From positions 7,985,219 to 8,049,218 of the forward strand of contig NC_064046.1 in assembly GCF_932526225.1 (NCBI RefSeq): 64,000 nucleotides of DNA, in the 5' to 3' direction. The DNA comes from Nematostella vectensis (Eukaryota; Cnidaria; Anthozoa; Actiniaria; Edwardsiidae). Each line of letters opens with the position of its first letter. The first letter of the stretch is position 1. The notes under the pieces were generated by a model. It saw only the letters and a program-made list of their open reading frames with translations, had not been told where the DNA came from and did no database searches. A program made the translations under genes and the position numbers. Shown piece by piece: positions 32,101 to 43,064 of the stretch.

Positions 32101-35100
32101 CGAAACATCTGAGCGAGAATGACATCTTTGAACACTCGCCTGCGGATAAGAGAAAGAATCAAGGCGAGAACATAGCGGCAGCTTGTAATGCCAAACCTGA
32201 GGACGCAGCTGCTGTGACACAAAGATGGTAAGTCACAATTATTAAAATATATAGTGAAACCAAGAGAGCACGAATATTCACCCTCTCTTGGTAAGACTTA
32301 AAAAGCCATTTTGTCATCCTAACAATATTATAGGTGTGACTCTTTTTAAAATTAAAATTAAAATTAAAATTAAATGAAGCATTTATTTGTTATCCAGCTT
32401 GACTCTTTTTAACCATATGTGATAAATCCACCATGTCATATGACGATCGCGGTGACCAGCTTTTCAACATTCCTAGTGAGCTTACACTCCTCATTAAAGC
32501 GTTTTTTGTTTGTTTTCATGTTGCATCTAGTACTTTGGCCGATGGCTTAGAATCGACCCATTATTTCAAGTTCTGAAAGTGCTATCGAAATAGTGCTCAG
32601 CGTGATCTTAGCATAGCCTCCTCCGCAAGCGTTTCGAGTGATTTGGAAAAAAGGTTTTTTTTTTATTTCGGTCTTCCGCTGTTGTTGTTCAAGAAAGAAT
32701 GGAGCCTGGGTTAGAGAAAAAAAGGGATTTTGTCGCCTGCCGAAACCAGAGTACTGTGGACATGTAATGGTACCCCGGGTTTAAAGCTAGCTCTGAGGTT
32801 ACAGCGGCGCCCAAAATGGCTGCCACGGCTATTGTAGCTCTGTGAATCTTGTCTCTGTTTTCATGTGTCATTGCTAGTTGAAGGCGTTTGACTGTCAAAG
32901 ATGATTAACAATCCATCGAATGTTGTACCGGTATACTTCTGCCTGCCTATCCTGGCTTTCTGGTCGTTTCTGCCGTGCTATTTCCACTTGAAGGCCTTCG
33001 ATCGAGGAAGCCATGTTGCTACGTTGACATCTGAACCCGTCCCATCTACTGGCTGATCGTATTGCAACCAAAAACTCAAGACTATAAGAAAATCTTAACC
33101 TAAACAACGCTTGGAGCCCGCATTATGGCAGAAACTTTTAATTAGGAAGCCCTTTCGATCACGAAGAAAGCCAAGACAAAGTCGCCATGTTTGCACCGGT
33201 CTTCCTGTGGTGACAACCGTCGACTCCACAGGGCCCCCACAACTCAGTTCTGGCTGCTCCACCAATTCTTCCAGCTCGCAAACAGCACGCTTCCCAGTCA
33301 TTCCGGACACTATCATAGCGAATATGCAATCACTTCTTCCGAAGCTAGACGAATTATACGCAGCCATCATGCAATTTCCAGTGGGAATTATCTGCTTAAC
33401 GGAAACCTGGCTGAATGAGTCTCATCCCGATCCATTAATCCACCTACCAGGTTACCTGTGTTTTAGAAATGACAGGACTACAAGTCGGGGCGGTGGAGTC
33501 TGTACCTATATCAACTCTCAGTATCCTTGTAGGAGGTTACCAGAATTTGAAGACCCCTCCATTGAATCTTTATGGATCTGTGTTAGACCCCATCGGCTTC
33601 CAAGGAGTGTATCCACGCTGCTTATCGGAGTAATCTACCACCCTCCTTCCAATGTAGAGATGAATCGTCAACTTGTTGACCATATCGACAAGAACTGTCG
33701 ATATGGAGTCTTTCCTCTCGAAGCACCCCGATGGCCTTGTTGTTGTCACAGGTGATTTCAATCCAAGCAGCACATGACTTTTAAGTCCTTAAAAGGCTCA
33801 ATATGTCACTCACAAGACCGGCCTGACTCAGATAATAAATGTCTTGACCAGAGACACCGGTATACTCGATTGGTGTCTGACCAACAAACCAAAGTACTTT
33901 CAGCAACCTTTACAGCTCTCCAAGATGGGTAGTTGCGATCACTATCCAATCCTAATCAAGACCAACTTGTCGGTTACCAACCCTAAAGCCCACAAGAGCT
34001 CTGTCTGGCGACGAAACTTGCGGCGCAGCAACCTGGACGCCTTTGGCCGCTGGATCACTCAATTTTGCTGGAATACCATCTTGAGCCTTCAGACGGCTAG
34101 GGAGAAATTTGAGCGGTTCTTTACTGTCATCACTGACGCTGTGAACACTTATCTTCCCTTGCAGAGAGTTCAAGTCTGTGCCACAAACAAACCCTGGATT
34201 GGCACATCACTTTGTTCCTTGATTGCTCGCAGACAGAAGGCTCTTACCACCCTCGGTAAAGACTCTCGACTGTACAAAGAACTAAGGAATCAAGTGCAAA
34301 GAGAGTGTAAAGTATGCAGATAAAGATACTATTCCAACAAAGTTGCTGCGCTTAAAGAGTCAAATATTTCCCGCTGGTGGCAGGAAGTCAAATGTCTGAG
34401 TGGTTCTGTTATCTCAAATGAGTGGTGGCACCAGCTGATGGATGACTCTACCCCGTCGGTCCAGATCCTTTCTGAAAGATTCAATGAGTTTCTCTTTGGT
34501 CTTACGTCTAATTTCGCGCCCATCAGCCAGCAAGTTACCTGCTCGGGGCCAGTCCCCCCTAAACTGCTTATCACCCCTGCAAAGGCGTTTAAAGCCCTAA
34601 GTCGTATCAAAGTGATGAAATCATCTGGACCTGACCCAGTCCCCAGTGTCATATGGAAGGAATTTGCCCCTGAACTGTCTGATGTCGTCTGCAGCCTGTA
34701 CAATTCCTCATTGATGGAAGGCTTTGTTCCCCAATAACTGAAGGAGTCGATTGTCCATCCAGTGCCAAAGTGCGGTCCTCACTCAAAGTCCAAGGACTCT
34801 AAGTGAGGACCTCAGACCCATTACCCTTACTTCTCAGTTAGCTAAGTTATGGAGGGATTTGCACTTGATTCGCTCTTCGCATGCGTTAAGGATAAGCTTG
34901 ACCCTAAATAGTTCTCTGCAACAGGGAAGTCTACTGTGCAGGCCCTGGTGTATTTTCTCCATTGCATCCTTGAATCGCTTGAAAGAGGCGAAAATTATGT
35001 GCGCATATTTTTTGCCGACTTTTCAAAGGGCTTTGACTTAGTTGACCATAACGTCTTAATGCCTGAGCTCGACCTGCTGGGAGTCAACGAGTATCTCCAA

Positions 35101-35879
35101 AATTGGATTGCTGCCTTTCTCACAGCCCGACCACAGCGCGTCAAAATCAGTGGCCACACCTCATCGCCTGTGTTCCCTAATGGGGGCATACCACAAGGCA
35201 CTAAGCTTGCTCCACTATTGTTTGCTATACTTGTAAACAGGCTGACGAGCACTTGGCCATATTGCATTAAGTATGTTGATGACACCACCATCTTTGAAGT
35301 GATTCCCAGGTGCTCGCCAAGTTATCTGCCATTTATTGCTAATGATATTTGCAATTTTGCTACGGAGCGCGGGATGAGGCTCAACCCCAAAAGGTGTCGG
35401 GAATTAGTCATTAATTTCCGGCAGTACCAGCCCTCGCCAGTTAATGCACTGCAACTCATGGGCTCCGTGATTACATTAGCTCAGATCTATCGTGGAATAA
35501 GCACGTAGACTATGTAGTTAAGAAGGCAAACAAAAGGCTGTACGCTCTCCGGCTCCTTGAGAAATCTGGAGTACCGGTCCATGATCTTGTTGCCATATAT
35601 TGTGTACTCATTAGATCTATTGTGAAGTACGCAGGTCCAGTGTGGGCTAATATACCAGGGTTCCTTGTCGACATTGTTGAGGGCATCCAAAAGAGGGCCC
35701 TCCGTATCGTTTTACCTCATCTACGATACAAGGAGGCCTTGGACGCCAGCGGGCTCCAAAGTCTTGCTGATCGCAGGCGCGAACTGTGTGTCAGTTTCAT
35801 GACCTCCGCTAAGGAGCTAGAACCCCTTCGATCTGTAATTACTGGATGCGTAATTAATAACGAGCATGGGTACTCACTA

Positions 35880-35965
<86 letters not shown>

Positions 35966-36051
35966 GTCTAGATCTATCGATCTATCGATAGATCGATCTA
36001 TCGATCTATCGATCTATCGATCTATCGATCTATCGATCTATCGATCTATCG

Positions 36052-36148
<97 letters not shown>

Positions 36149-37215
36149 ATGGTACCCCGGGTACCCTCGGGAGCCATTTGACGCGCAAAAATAATATAAG
36201 GGAAGGGCCCAATGGGTATGTGAAATTGCGAGAACGCTACAAAAAAAATATATAATATAATAAATTCCAATCGAAAGAAGAGAGTAAAAAGGTGCCTTGG
36301 GAAGCGTGAAGGCACAGACAGTGAGCATAGAAGCGAAGGAGGCGGAAGTTTTACGGGATCAAAATCAGCTTCTTCGACGAACTTTTCCGCGCTCGTTTCT
36401 TGACTAGGTTTCTTTGTTTAACTTTGAAGGATAGCTCTAGGTCATTCATCTTCTAAATCGACAATATAATTCCACGAAGAGTCGTTATCGAGCACGTAAA
36501 GCCGTCTCTATGACGAGATTCGAGGAGACCGAGATTCGATAACATCAAAATTCGCTTTAAGAGATTATTAAAAAAAGCTAGTTGAAGTTTTACGGGATCA
36601 ACATTTGAGTTTCTTTACAGCTTCACCGAGACTCGATAACATCAAAACTCGCTTTCAGGAAAGCTCGTTGCCGCTCTAACGTTTACTTCTCGACCACGGA
36701 TGGAAACGTTATTATAATCAAAATGTTATTCTCCTGCATTCAACGGGGTGTCTTCTTTGAGTTTTTCCGATGATGAGATCTATAATTCTCCAGAAACTAT
36801 AATGAACTTACGCATTAAAAATGCTCCCTCCCCTACTTAGTTTGATCTCGAAATGCCTAATCTTAACACACCTTCTTAAGATTTTATAAGTAACATAATC
36901 TAGTGAAAATAGCCAAAAATGAGCTGATATTTTAACCATAAGTATTTATTTTCCTTTAGGTACAATGAAGTGTGTGATGGATATGATTTTTCGCGTAATG
37001 ATAAGGATTGGAACGCCAGCCATTTTACTGCCTTGGTCTGGAAAGGAACAACTGATATGGGACTAGGATTTTACGACAAGAAACAACCAGACGGGACGGT
37101 TTGTCGGACAATGGTGGCCCGTTATCGCCCACCAGGGAATGCCGGAGGCGGCTTCAAGGAAAATGTCCAAAAAGGATCTTTTGATCCTAGCAAACACTGC
37201 AATAAAAAAACCTAA
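29094..37215 (+). CDS. Gene C: secreted CAP/SCP protein with basic polar stalk
   Basis: Five exons, 29094-29136, 30647-31105, 31577-31657, 31984-32227 and 36960-37215, join in phase to 1083 nt, 360 aa plus stop. Layout: signal peptide about 1-15; a 150-residue Arg/Lys/Ser-rich stalk with no fold I recognise; a module (GSFKIDDDKVKGVGVYQIRN) shared with gene B; then a CAP domain with FRSRHNAPPLKLN, FEHSPADKRKNQGENI, YNEVC and HFTALVWKG. The His-Glu-Glu-His tetrad is complete. ALVW in place of the commoner QIVW, and MVARYRPPGN, place it near GAPR-1/GLIPR2. Intron 4 (4.7 kb) holds a CR1-like retroelement and microsatellites. Confidence 0.9.
29958..30240. mobile_element. TIR element, deleted copy of the GAGCATAAGAT family
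   Basis: CCAAGGGAGCATAAGATAGG, TTGGTATTACC and CTATGTCGATTCCGATC match 26834 onward. After an internal deletion it continues with TAGATTCCTTCTCGATTCGC and GTGGCAAACAACAAGATG, matching 27396-27740. The right terminal repeat is missing. It lies in intron 1 of gene C. Confidence 0.65.
30647..31105 (+). CDS. Gene C exon 2: polar stalk
   Basis: Acceptor CTATATAG and donor GTAAAG, phase 1 at both ends. 153 codons rich in Arg, Lys, Ser and Gln, with a dibasic-rich start (SRRSQDPKHDKRQ). Possible furin-type or disordered segment; no known domain. Confidence 0.8.
31577..31657 (+). CDS. Gene C exon 3: shared N-terminal module
   Basis: Acceptor TCTTTAAG and donor GTAGGT, phase 1. It encodes VGVYQIRNGMVDLEVLLKMF and then NSTCCG, aligned with AGVFELSKNGDVDMDLKI of gene B. 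The short 81-nt exon is supported by that paralogy. Confidence 0.75.
31984..32227 (+). CDS. Gene C exon 4: CAP domain, first half
   Basis: Acceptor TTATTCAG and donor GTAAGT, phases 1 and 2. It carries RHNAPPLKLN, the EHS and GENI motifs and ends at the split Trp codon. Confidence 0.9.
32263..32300. mobile_element. Minimal TIR-TIR remnant of the ACCAAGAGAG family
   Basis: ACCAAGAGAG and an inverted CTCTCTTGGT face each other with about a dozen bases between, as expected from internal deletion of the family at 26834, 29958 and 59601. It is 35 nt inside the donor of gene C intron 4. Confidence 0.55.
33111..35880 (+). pseudogene. CR1/L2-type non-LTR retrotransposon, degraded
   Basis: Endonuclease domain about 33280-33990: ANMQSLLPKLDELY, the catalytic TETWL, LLIGVIYHPP, then after a frame break GDFNP (33749) and CDHYPI. 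RT domain about 34570-35500: SSGPDPVPS, FADFSKGFD, GIPQGTKLAPLLF and YVDDT (the catalytic box). A C-terminal RT tail follows at 35505-35870. Several frameshifts and stops (for example after 34322 and at 34736) inactivate it. It lies in intron 4 of gene C in the same orientation and ends directly at a tetranucleotide array, as 3' tails of such elements often do. Confidence 0.9.
35881..36148. repeat. Compound tetranucleotide microsatellite
   Basis: (CTGT)n at 35881-35965, then GATCTATC units to about 36056, then (CTAT)n to 36148. The sequence passes from one to the next by single-base change, which fits slippage from one seed at the retroelement tail. Confidence 0.95.
36149..36720 (-). repeat. 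Dispersed repeat R1, copy 1
   Basis: GGTACCCCGGGTACC..GGAGCC, GGAAGCGTGAAGGCAC, AGGCGGAAGTTTTACGGG and TTCCACGAAGAGTCGTTA recur in reverse complement at 61230-61640. Part of the unit is duplicated near 36585-36670 (GTTTTACGGGATCAACAT, GAGACTCGATAACATCAAAA). Confidence 0.75.
36960..37215 (+). CDS. Gene C exon 5: CAP domain, second half
   Basis: Acceptor TTTCCTTTAG. It contains YNEVCDGYDFSR, HFTALVWKGTTDMGLG and VARYRPPGN, and ends at TAA 37213-37215. Confidence 0.9.
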
Positions 37216-37269
37216 TGACCATCACATTTAAAAATTTCAATTTAGTCACTCTACTTTACTTTTAAATAA

Positions 37270-37530
37270 GGTGCCTATACATGTCTTTGCAGTCATCTAA
37301 ATGCCATGTTACTCGCGGCAATTTTCCTACATCTTGCACGGCAATTCTTGTTGCGTTGCGAGTTGCAAAAAATTCGCCTGAAAAATCCCCTTTTTGCAGC
37401 TTGCAATACAATTTTTGTTTCGTTGCCAGTTGCAAAAAAGTAGAACTGGGTTCTATTTTTTTGCAACCTTGCGAGATAAATTGCCCTGTGTATATCATGA
37501 TTTTGCAACTCGCAATGCAACCTGTAAAAC
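37270..37530. repeat. GTTGCGAGTTGCAAAA repeat block
   Basis: GTTGCGAGTTGCAAAAAATT, TTGCCAGTTGCAAAAAAG and the inverted TTTTTTGCAACCTTGCGA and TTTTGCAACTCGCAATGC occur within 200 bp, just after the stop of gene C. Probably a small hairpin element sitting in or near the 3' UTR. Confidence 0.55.
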
Positions 37531-37539
37531 CATTTCAGG

Positions 37540-38520
37540 AAATTAGCCAATCAACGTGCTTTATTTTCATTTTCTAATCTAAAAGGAACGGCAAACTAAA
37601 AATAGAGGTGGAATCAAAATAAAAATGAGATGTGTAAGATGTGCGAGCAAAAAACTGCGGCAGTAAAGATTGTCCAATTTGAATGGCTTATAGCTGGTTG
37701 TTAAAAGTCCAATTATATGCACGACTATGTTTTTTTTTATTTCGTCTCAGAATTAGTAAAAAAAATAAACTAAAGTAAATTTTACCCTAAATATACTTTA
37801 CTGTTCATGACTGAGGCAGCATTAAAGTGGAAATAATAAACCATTAATTAGTTTTTAGTTAAGTTTCGTTCCTGTATAGTGTTTACCTTGTGTCTGAGAG
37901 ATCTATTACACGCCTACTAAATCACCTGTCAACTACCTGTTCCTGTCAATTAATCACTGACTTCCTTTACAAAATACCGGACAAGCAATCTTTTTCGTTT
38001 TACCATCACTCTTATGGCACACAATTGAGCCAAAATAGGAAATTGTTCAAAGCAAAAGAAATCAAGTTAATAACCAGAGCCATTAGAGCGAGGGTAAGTT
38101 TTCCTTTTGTGTGTTTGATATTATATCATGTAATGTTTTAATTTGGATCTAAGAAAAAAAATTGGTCTGATCAATATGGCGTCCTGAAATGATTGTCAAA
38201 ACGCCATTATTCTTTGACCCATGACTGAAACTTTTGGTTCTCATTTTTCCCCCGATGTAATCTTCACATGAACTCAACCATAATGCTCCATTTACAACTT
38301 TATCTCATAGACGGTCAATTGAGCAATGCTGCCGCCTCATGAGGACCTTTGACAGACGAATTTATTTTTATAGCAATGGTCTCATTTGACGGAAAAGAAC
38401 ATTTTAGAGAAACAAATAACTATTGGTTTCTAAATATTTTAAAAGATCCTCCGGGTGTTTCTTTAGAGATCAGTATGGTCAAATGTAATGAAGACGTTAA
38501 GGTTCATATTTTACATGATT
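37540..38520. other. Intergenic between genes C and D, no gene seen
   Basis: AT-rich, with short ORFs lacking motifs. It holds the upstream region of gene D. Confidence 0.4.
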
Positions 38521-38529
38521 TAAATAATT

Positions 38530-38567
38530 TATCACATGTGATAGAGATATTCTAACGGTATAAAAAG
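38530..38567 (+). promoter_or_regulatory. Core promoter candidate of gene D
   Basis: TATAAAAAG at 38559-38567 lies 52 nt before the gene D start codon, a spacing that leaves a short 5' UTR. A perfect 14-bp palindrome TATCACATGTGATA with a central E-box CACATG... (CANNTG type) is at 38530-38543, 15 nt upstream of the TATA box. Confidence 0.55.
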
Positions 38568-38618
38568 AGCCCAAAAACATTCGATTTTTTGTTTATGAGA
38601 ATAAACATCTTTACAGGA

Positions 38619-38694
38619 ATGCAGTGGTACTTGGTCAGCGGCATTTGTGTGGCGCTGGTCGCCATTTTAGCGGGAAGTCGCAATGTCAAAGCAG
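38619..38694 (+). CDS. Gene D exon 1: signal peptide
   Basis: Leader MQWYLVSGICVALVAILAG, donor GTAAGA, phase 1. Confidence 0.8.
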
Positions 38695-41600
38695 GTAAGA
38701 GCGACATATACTAAGTGATCAAGTTATCCAAAATTCAAAGTTATTTTGACATATTTCGTTAAGAAAGTCTTGAGATACATTAAAATGAGGGTTAGCAGTT
38801 TATTTAATAGCATACACAGGTAAGGAAGGCAAGGTTAATAAAACAAAAGGCACAGACAAAAAATATAAAACTAACAATATCTTGTGATACGGATCAAAAA
38901 CCGAAATTCCTAACAAATAACGACCAAAATATCCCTTTAACCGGAAGAAAGGCACAACGACATTTTTGAGAATAAGAGAAGCGAACAAGCCAACTACCTT
39001 TGTGGGTTTTGATTTCTCGAAAAAAAGCTAGGCCGTATTTCGCAAGATTTTTATTTCGCGAAAGTTATTTTGGGAAAGTTATTTCTTAAGGGAAATAAAT
39101 TTCGTGAAAAGACAAACACATATTTTGCTTCTCGATAATTTTATTCAATACTACAATAACAAAGAAAATAACGAAAAAAACCCGGCATAATTGTGCACAT
39201 TTACAACGAAGCCGTGATACAAAACAAAAAAATATCTCAAAATTTGAGTGGCGCGAAATGTAGCGCCATAACGTAGTCACGAAAAAAATACTAAGCAAAA
39301 TAAGTTACGCTTTTCGTATCCATCGGTGTATAGTGCCAAGAGAATTAGATAAATAGCATTCAAAACTTTAGTTTCCGAGAAAGAATGGGATAAAATTAAG
39401 CTTCGTGGCTAATGTCACCCCTTTATTCCTACTCTATTTAAGCATTGCGTATGATATACGCAATGCATAGTAGTGATAAGTAGAGCATTACCCTTTGACT
39501 GTGTCAGTTTTCATGATTAATACACATATCTATTCCATTTCTTTTGTTGTCCAAAATCGCAAATTCGCGAAAAAAATGTAATAAAGTATAATATTCTTTC
39601 GTCCTTCTCCTAGTTCGACGTGGTTTTATCCCACCGTACTTCCCGCAAATGCCACAAATGCCGTACCAATGGCCACAACCCATGCAGCCACAAATGATGA
39701 TGCAACAACAGCCTCCACAACCGGCCAAGCTAGAAAACACTGCGACACAACGGTCGCCTATTTTACCAGGAACGCCAATGTGGAAACGAATGAAGTATAT
39801 CGAGCGATATAATGCTATGCAGAGAAGCAGAGATTCGGGCATTTACAGTGAGCCTACCGGTAAAGGTTAGTCAACCCTTATTTGTTTTTACTTGGCAGCC
39901 TTGTGCCAAGTCCATAGTGTTGTGCCAATAAGTCCTTAGTGTGTGCCAATAAGTCCTTAGTGTGTGCCAATAATTCCTTAATGTGTGCCAATAAGTCCTT
40001 AGTGTGTGCCAATAAGTCCTTAGTGTGTGCCAATAATCCCTTAATGTTGTACCAATAAGTCCTTAGTGTAGTGCATAATGTTGTACCAATAAGTCCTTAG
40101 TGTAGTGCATAATGTTGTACCAATAAGTCCTTAGTGTAGTGCATAATGTTGTACCAATAAGTCCTTAGTGTAGTGCATAATGTTGTACCAATAGGTCCTT
40201 AGTGTAGTGCATAATGTTGTACCAATAGGTCCTTAGTGTAGTGCATAATGTTGTACCAATAAGTCCTTAGTGTAGTGCATAATGTTGTACCAATAGGTCC
40301 TTAGTGTAGTGCATAATGTTGTACCAATAAGTCCATAGTGTAGTGCATAATGTTGTACCAATAAGTCCTTAGTGTAGTGCATAATGTTGTACCAATAAGT
40401 CCTTAGTGTAGTGCATAATGTTGTACTAATAAGTCCTTAGTGTAGTGCATAATATTGTACCAATAAGTCCTTAGTGTGGTGCATAATGTTGTACCAATAA
40501 GTCCATAGTGTAGTGCATAATGTTGTACCAATAAGTCATTAGTGTAGTGCATAATGTTGTACCAATAAGTCATTAGTGTAGTGCATAATGTTGTACCAAT
40601 AAGTCCTTAGTGTAATGCATAATGTTGTACCAATAAGTCCATAGTGTAGTGCATAATGTTGTACCAATAAGTCATTAGTGTAGTGCATAATGTTGTACCA
40701 ATAAGTCCTTAGTGTAGTGCATAATGTTGTACTAATAAGTCCTTAGTGTAGTGCATAATATTGTACCAATAAGTCCTTAGTGTGGTGCATAATGTTGTAC
40801 CAATAAGTCCATAGTGTAGTGCATAATGTTGTACCAATAAGTCATTAGTGTAGTGCATAATGTTGTACCAATAAGTCATTAGTGTAGTGCATAATGTTGT
40901 ACCAATAAGTCCTTAGTGTAATGCATAATGTTGTACCAATAAGTCCATAGTGTAGTGCATAATGTTGTACCAATAAGTCATTAGTGTAGTGCATAATGTC
41001 GTACCAATAAGTCCTTAGTGTAGTGCATAATGTTGTACCAATAAGTACTTAGTGTAGTGCATAGTGTTGTACCAATAGGTTCTTAGTGTATTCCATAGTT
41101 TAGTGTCAAGTCCTTAGTGAAGCGCCACTTCAATTATGGTAGATTAGTATTGTACCGAGTATATTGTGTAGATCAAACTCAAATTATATTTTTACCGGTC
41201 TGTTAAGGCTCTCCAAGTGCATTCGAGAAAAGAGTCAAAGGCTATATCAACCTTCACAGACTTCTGCATAAGACCGGAACATTGGAGCTCGACCATAAAA
41301 TGAGCCTGCAGTCAGCAAAATACGCGCGGGAAATCGCAAAGAGCATGCGCGTGGAACATTCTACTAAAAAAAGCAGACATGACCAAAGTGAAAGCATTGC
41401 CATTGGATGTAAAGTGTCAGGTCCCGGATTGACCGGTTTTGAAGCCGTCAAGTACTGGTAAGGGAAGAAACAGATCTAACCCTTACAACAGGTTTTTCGG
41501 GTTCCGAAAAATTATTTTCGCCTAATTTACCAATCTTGGTAAAGTACAAAAAGCAGCGTCTTTAATGGGGGCGTGAAACTACCGTCAGTAGTCCTATGCA

Positions 41601-42110
41601 GGGGGTCCAGGTCGGCCACTTTTTGGGTGATTGCGTTACTCTAAGGATTGACGTTACTCTTCCGTTTGTTTTTTTTCATTTTACAGGTATCAGACGGTCT
41701 GCCATAACAACTGGGTCTCGCCAGGCCTCAACGACAAATCCCGGCCGTTTACAAACATGATCTGGAAATCTTCCAAGAGATTGGGTATCGGCCGCGCCTC
41801 CTTCAAGACTAAAGGCGGTTACAACTGTACCGTAATGGTGGCACGCTATTCTCCCGAGGGGAGTAGGGGTGGGTCGAACAAGTATAGTGATAATGTTAAT
41901 CAGGGCCACTACGTACCCACATCCTGTCAGTACACAAACAGCAACGACAAGCCGGACTTTATCCAACCCTCTCTTAAGTGTAGTAAGACAAGTAAAGATT
42001 TCCATGGACAGATGGTTGAAGAAGATTCTAGCTGTACCATATCAGAGCTTTTTGCTACATTTGGGGCGTCCAAGAGAAAGGGGAAATTAGCTTTTAGAGT
42101 AGTACTTTAA
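38619..42110 (+). CDS. Gene D: secreted CAP-like protein with lost tetrad residues
   Basis: Exons 38619-38694, 39614-39859, 41208-41457 and 41687-42110 join in phase to 996 nt, 331 aa plus stop; an alternative exon 2 end at 39865 adds two residues. Layout: signal peptide 1-25; Met/Gln/Pro-rich stretch (MPQMPYQWPQPMQPQMMMQQ) about 37-60; CAP domain about 110-260; a C-terminal extension of about 45 residues. The CAP His in VEHST and the Glu in SESIAIG (in place of GEN) are present, but YNE is YQT and HFTQ is PFTN, so two of the four tetrad residues are gone. It is the most diverged of the CAP trio. Intron 2 is largely a 34-bp satellite. Confidence 0.85.
39614..39859 (+). CDS. Gene D exon 2: Met/Gln/Pro-rich region
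   Basis: Acceptor CTTCTCCTAG, donor GTAAAG (or GTTAGT at 39866), phase 1 at both ends. Low-complexity PQM-rich start followed by a Lys/Arg/Tyr-rich segment (MWKRMKYIERYNAMQRS). Confidence 0.75.
39900..41105. repeat. 34-bp minisatellite in gene D intron 2
   Basis: The first part has 21-bp units (AATAAGTCCTTAGTGTGTGCC) to about 40040. Then about 30 units of 34 bp follow, each containing AATAAGTCCTTAGTGTAGTG and CATAATGTTGTACC. Variant units recur 306 bp apart (40425 and 40731), equal to nine units, so there is a higher-order repeat. Confidence 0.95.
41208..41457 (+). CDS. Gene D exon 3: CAP domain, first half
   Basis: Acceptor CTGTTAAG and donor GTAAGG, phases 1 and 2. It has LHRLLHKTGTLELDHKMSLQ, VEHST and SESIAIGC and ends in the split Trp codon like genes B and C. 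Confidence 0.85.
41687..42110 (+). CDS. Gene D exon 4: CAP domain second half and C-terminal extension
   Basis: Acceptor TTTTACAG. It has YQTVCHNNW, PFTNMIWKSSKRLGIG and MVARYSPEGS, then an extension with three Cys. Stop TAA at 42108-42110. Confidence 0.85.
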
Positions 42111-42359
42111 ACAGACGACAAACTAAGTCATGGTTAGTGTTCCCGGGTGGAATTCTGGCTTATCCGAGCTTTTGGTCTGTTGCTACATCCTGGGCGTCCA
42201 AAAGAAAGGGGAAGTTAACTTCTAAAGTAGTACTTCATATAGACGAGATATTAGTATGCTATAGGAGCTTGAAGGTTCTCAACCCGCTGTAACACGTTGA
42301 CGATCAACCTGCTACAGCGGGTTGGCTTCAAACCTGTTGGTCAACCCGCTACGTATGCT

Positions 42360-42870
42360 CGGGGACCATAGTGTGCTATAGGAGAATGAAGGTTCTCGAC
42401 CCCCTTAACTCAGGGACCATAGTGTGCTATAGGAGAATGAAGGTTCTCACCCCCTTAACTCGGGGACCATAGTGTGCTATAGGAGAATGAAGGTTCTCGA
42501 CCCCCTTAACTCGGGGACCATAGTGTGCTATAGGAGAACGAAGGTTCTCGACCCCCTTAACTCGGGGACCATAGTGTGCTATAGGAGAATGAAGGTTCTC
42601 CACCCCTTAACTCGGGGACCATAGTGTGCTATAGGAGAATGAAGGTTCTCGACCCCCTTAACTCGGGGACCATAGTGTGCTATAGGAGAATGAAGGTTCT
42701 CCACCCCCTTAACTCGGGGACCATAGTGTGCTATAGGAGAATGAAGGTTCTCGACCCCCTTAACTCGGGGACCATAGTGTGCTATAGGAGAATGAAGGTT
42801 CTCACCCCCTTAACTCGGGGTCCATAGTGTGCTATAGGAGAATGAAGGTTCTCCACCCCTTAACTCGTTG
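42360..42870. repeat. 51-bp minisatellite
   Basis: About ten units beginning GGGGACCATAGTGTGCTATA, then GGAGAATGAAGGTTCTCGAC and CCCTTAACTC. Some units lack one to three bases. Units of 51 bp keep one frame open for 67 codons; this is a by-product. It starts about 250 bp after the gene D stop. Confidence 0.95.
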
Positions 42871-43058
42871 GCGAACTTCAAGCACTACGAGCACTACTTG
42901 CTGGCCGCCTAGTGAGGTTCATGTCAAACCCTTTGTGTTTTTAATTGGCATACTTCACAAAACTGTAAAGGTGGCCACGCTAGCACTACTATGAATTGGA
43001 GCATGGCTTTTAGTTTAGCTCACAAAATTAGATGAAAAGGCCTTTTCCAGGCTTTTAT

Positions 43059-43064
43059 AATAAA
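43059..43064 (+). promoter_or_regulatory. Distal AATAAA after gene D
   Basis: The first clear AATAAA after gene D, but 950 nt past its stop and beyond a satellite. Weak as a poly(A) signal for D. Confidence 0.2.

Noticed and set aside
42624-42827. 67-codon ORF of CYRRMKVLDPLNSGTIV units
   Set aside because: 51 bp is a multiple of 3, so the satellite stays open by arithmetic; units with indels break it.
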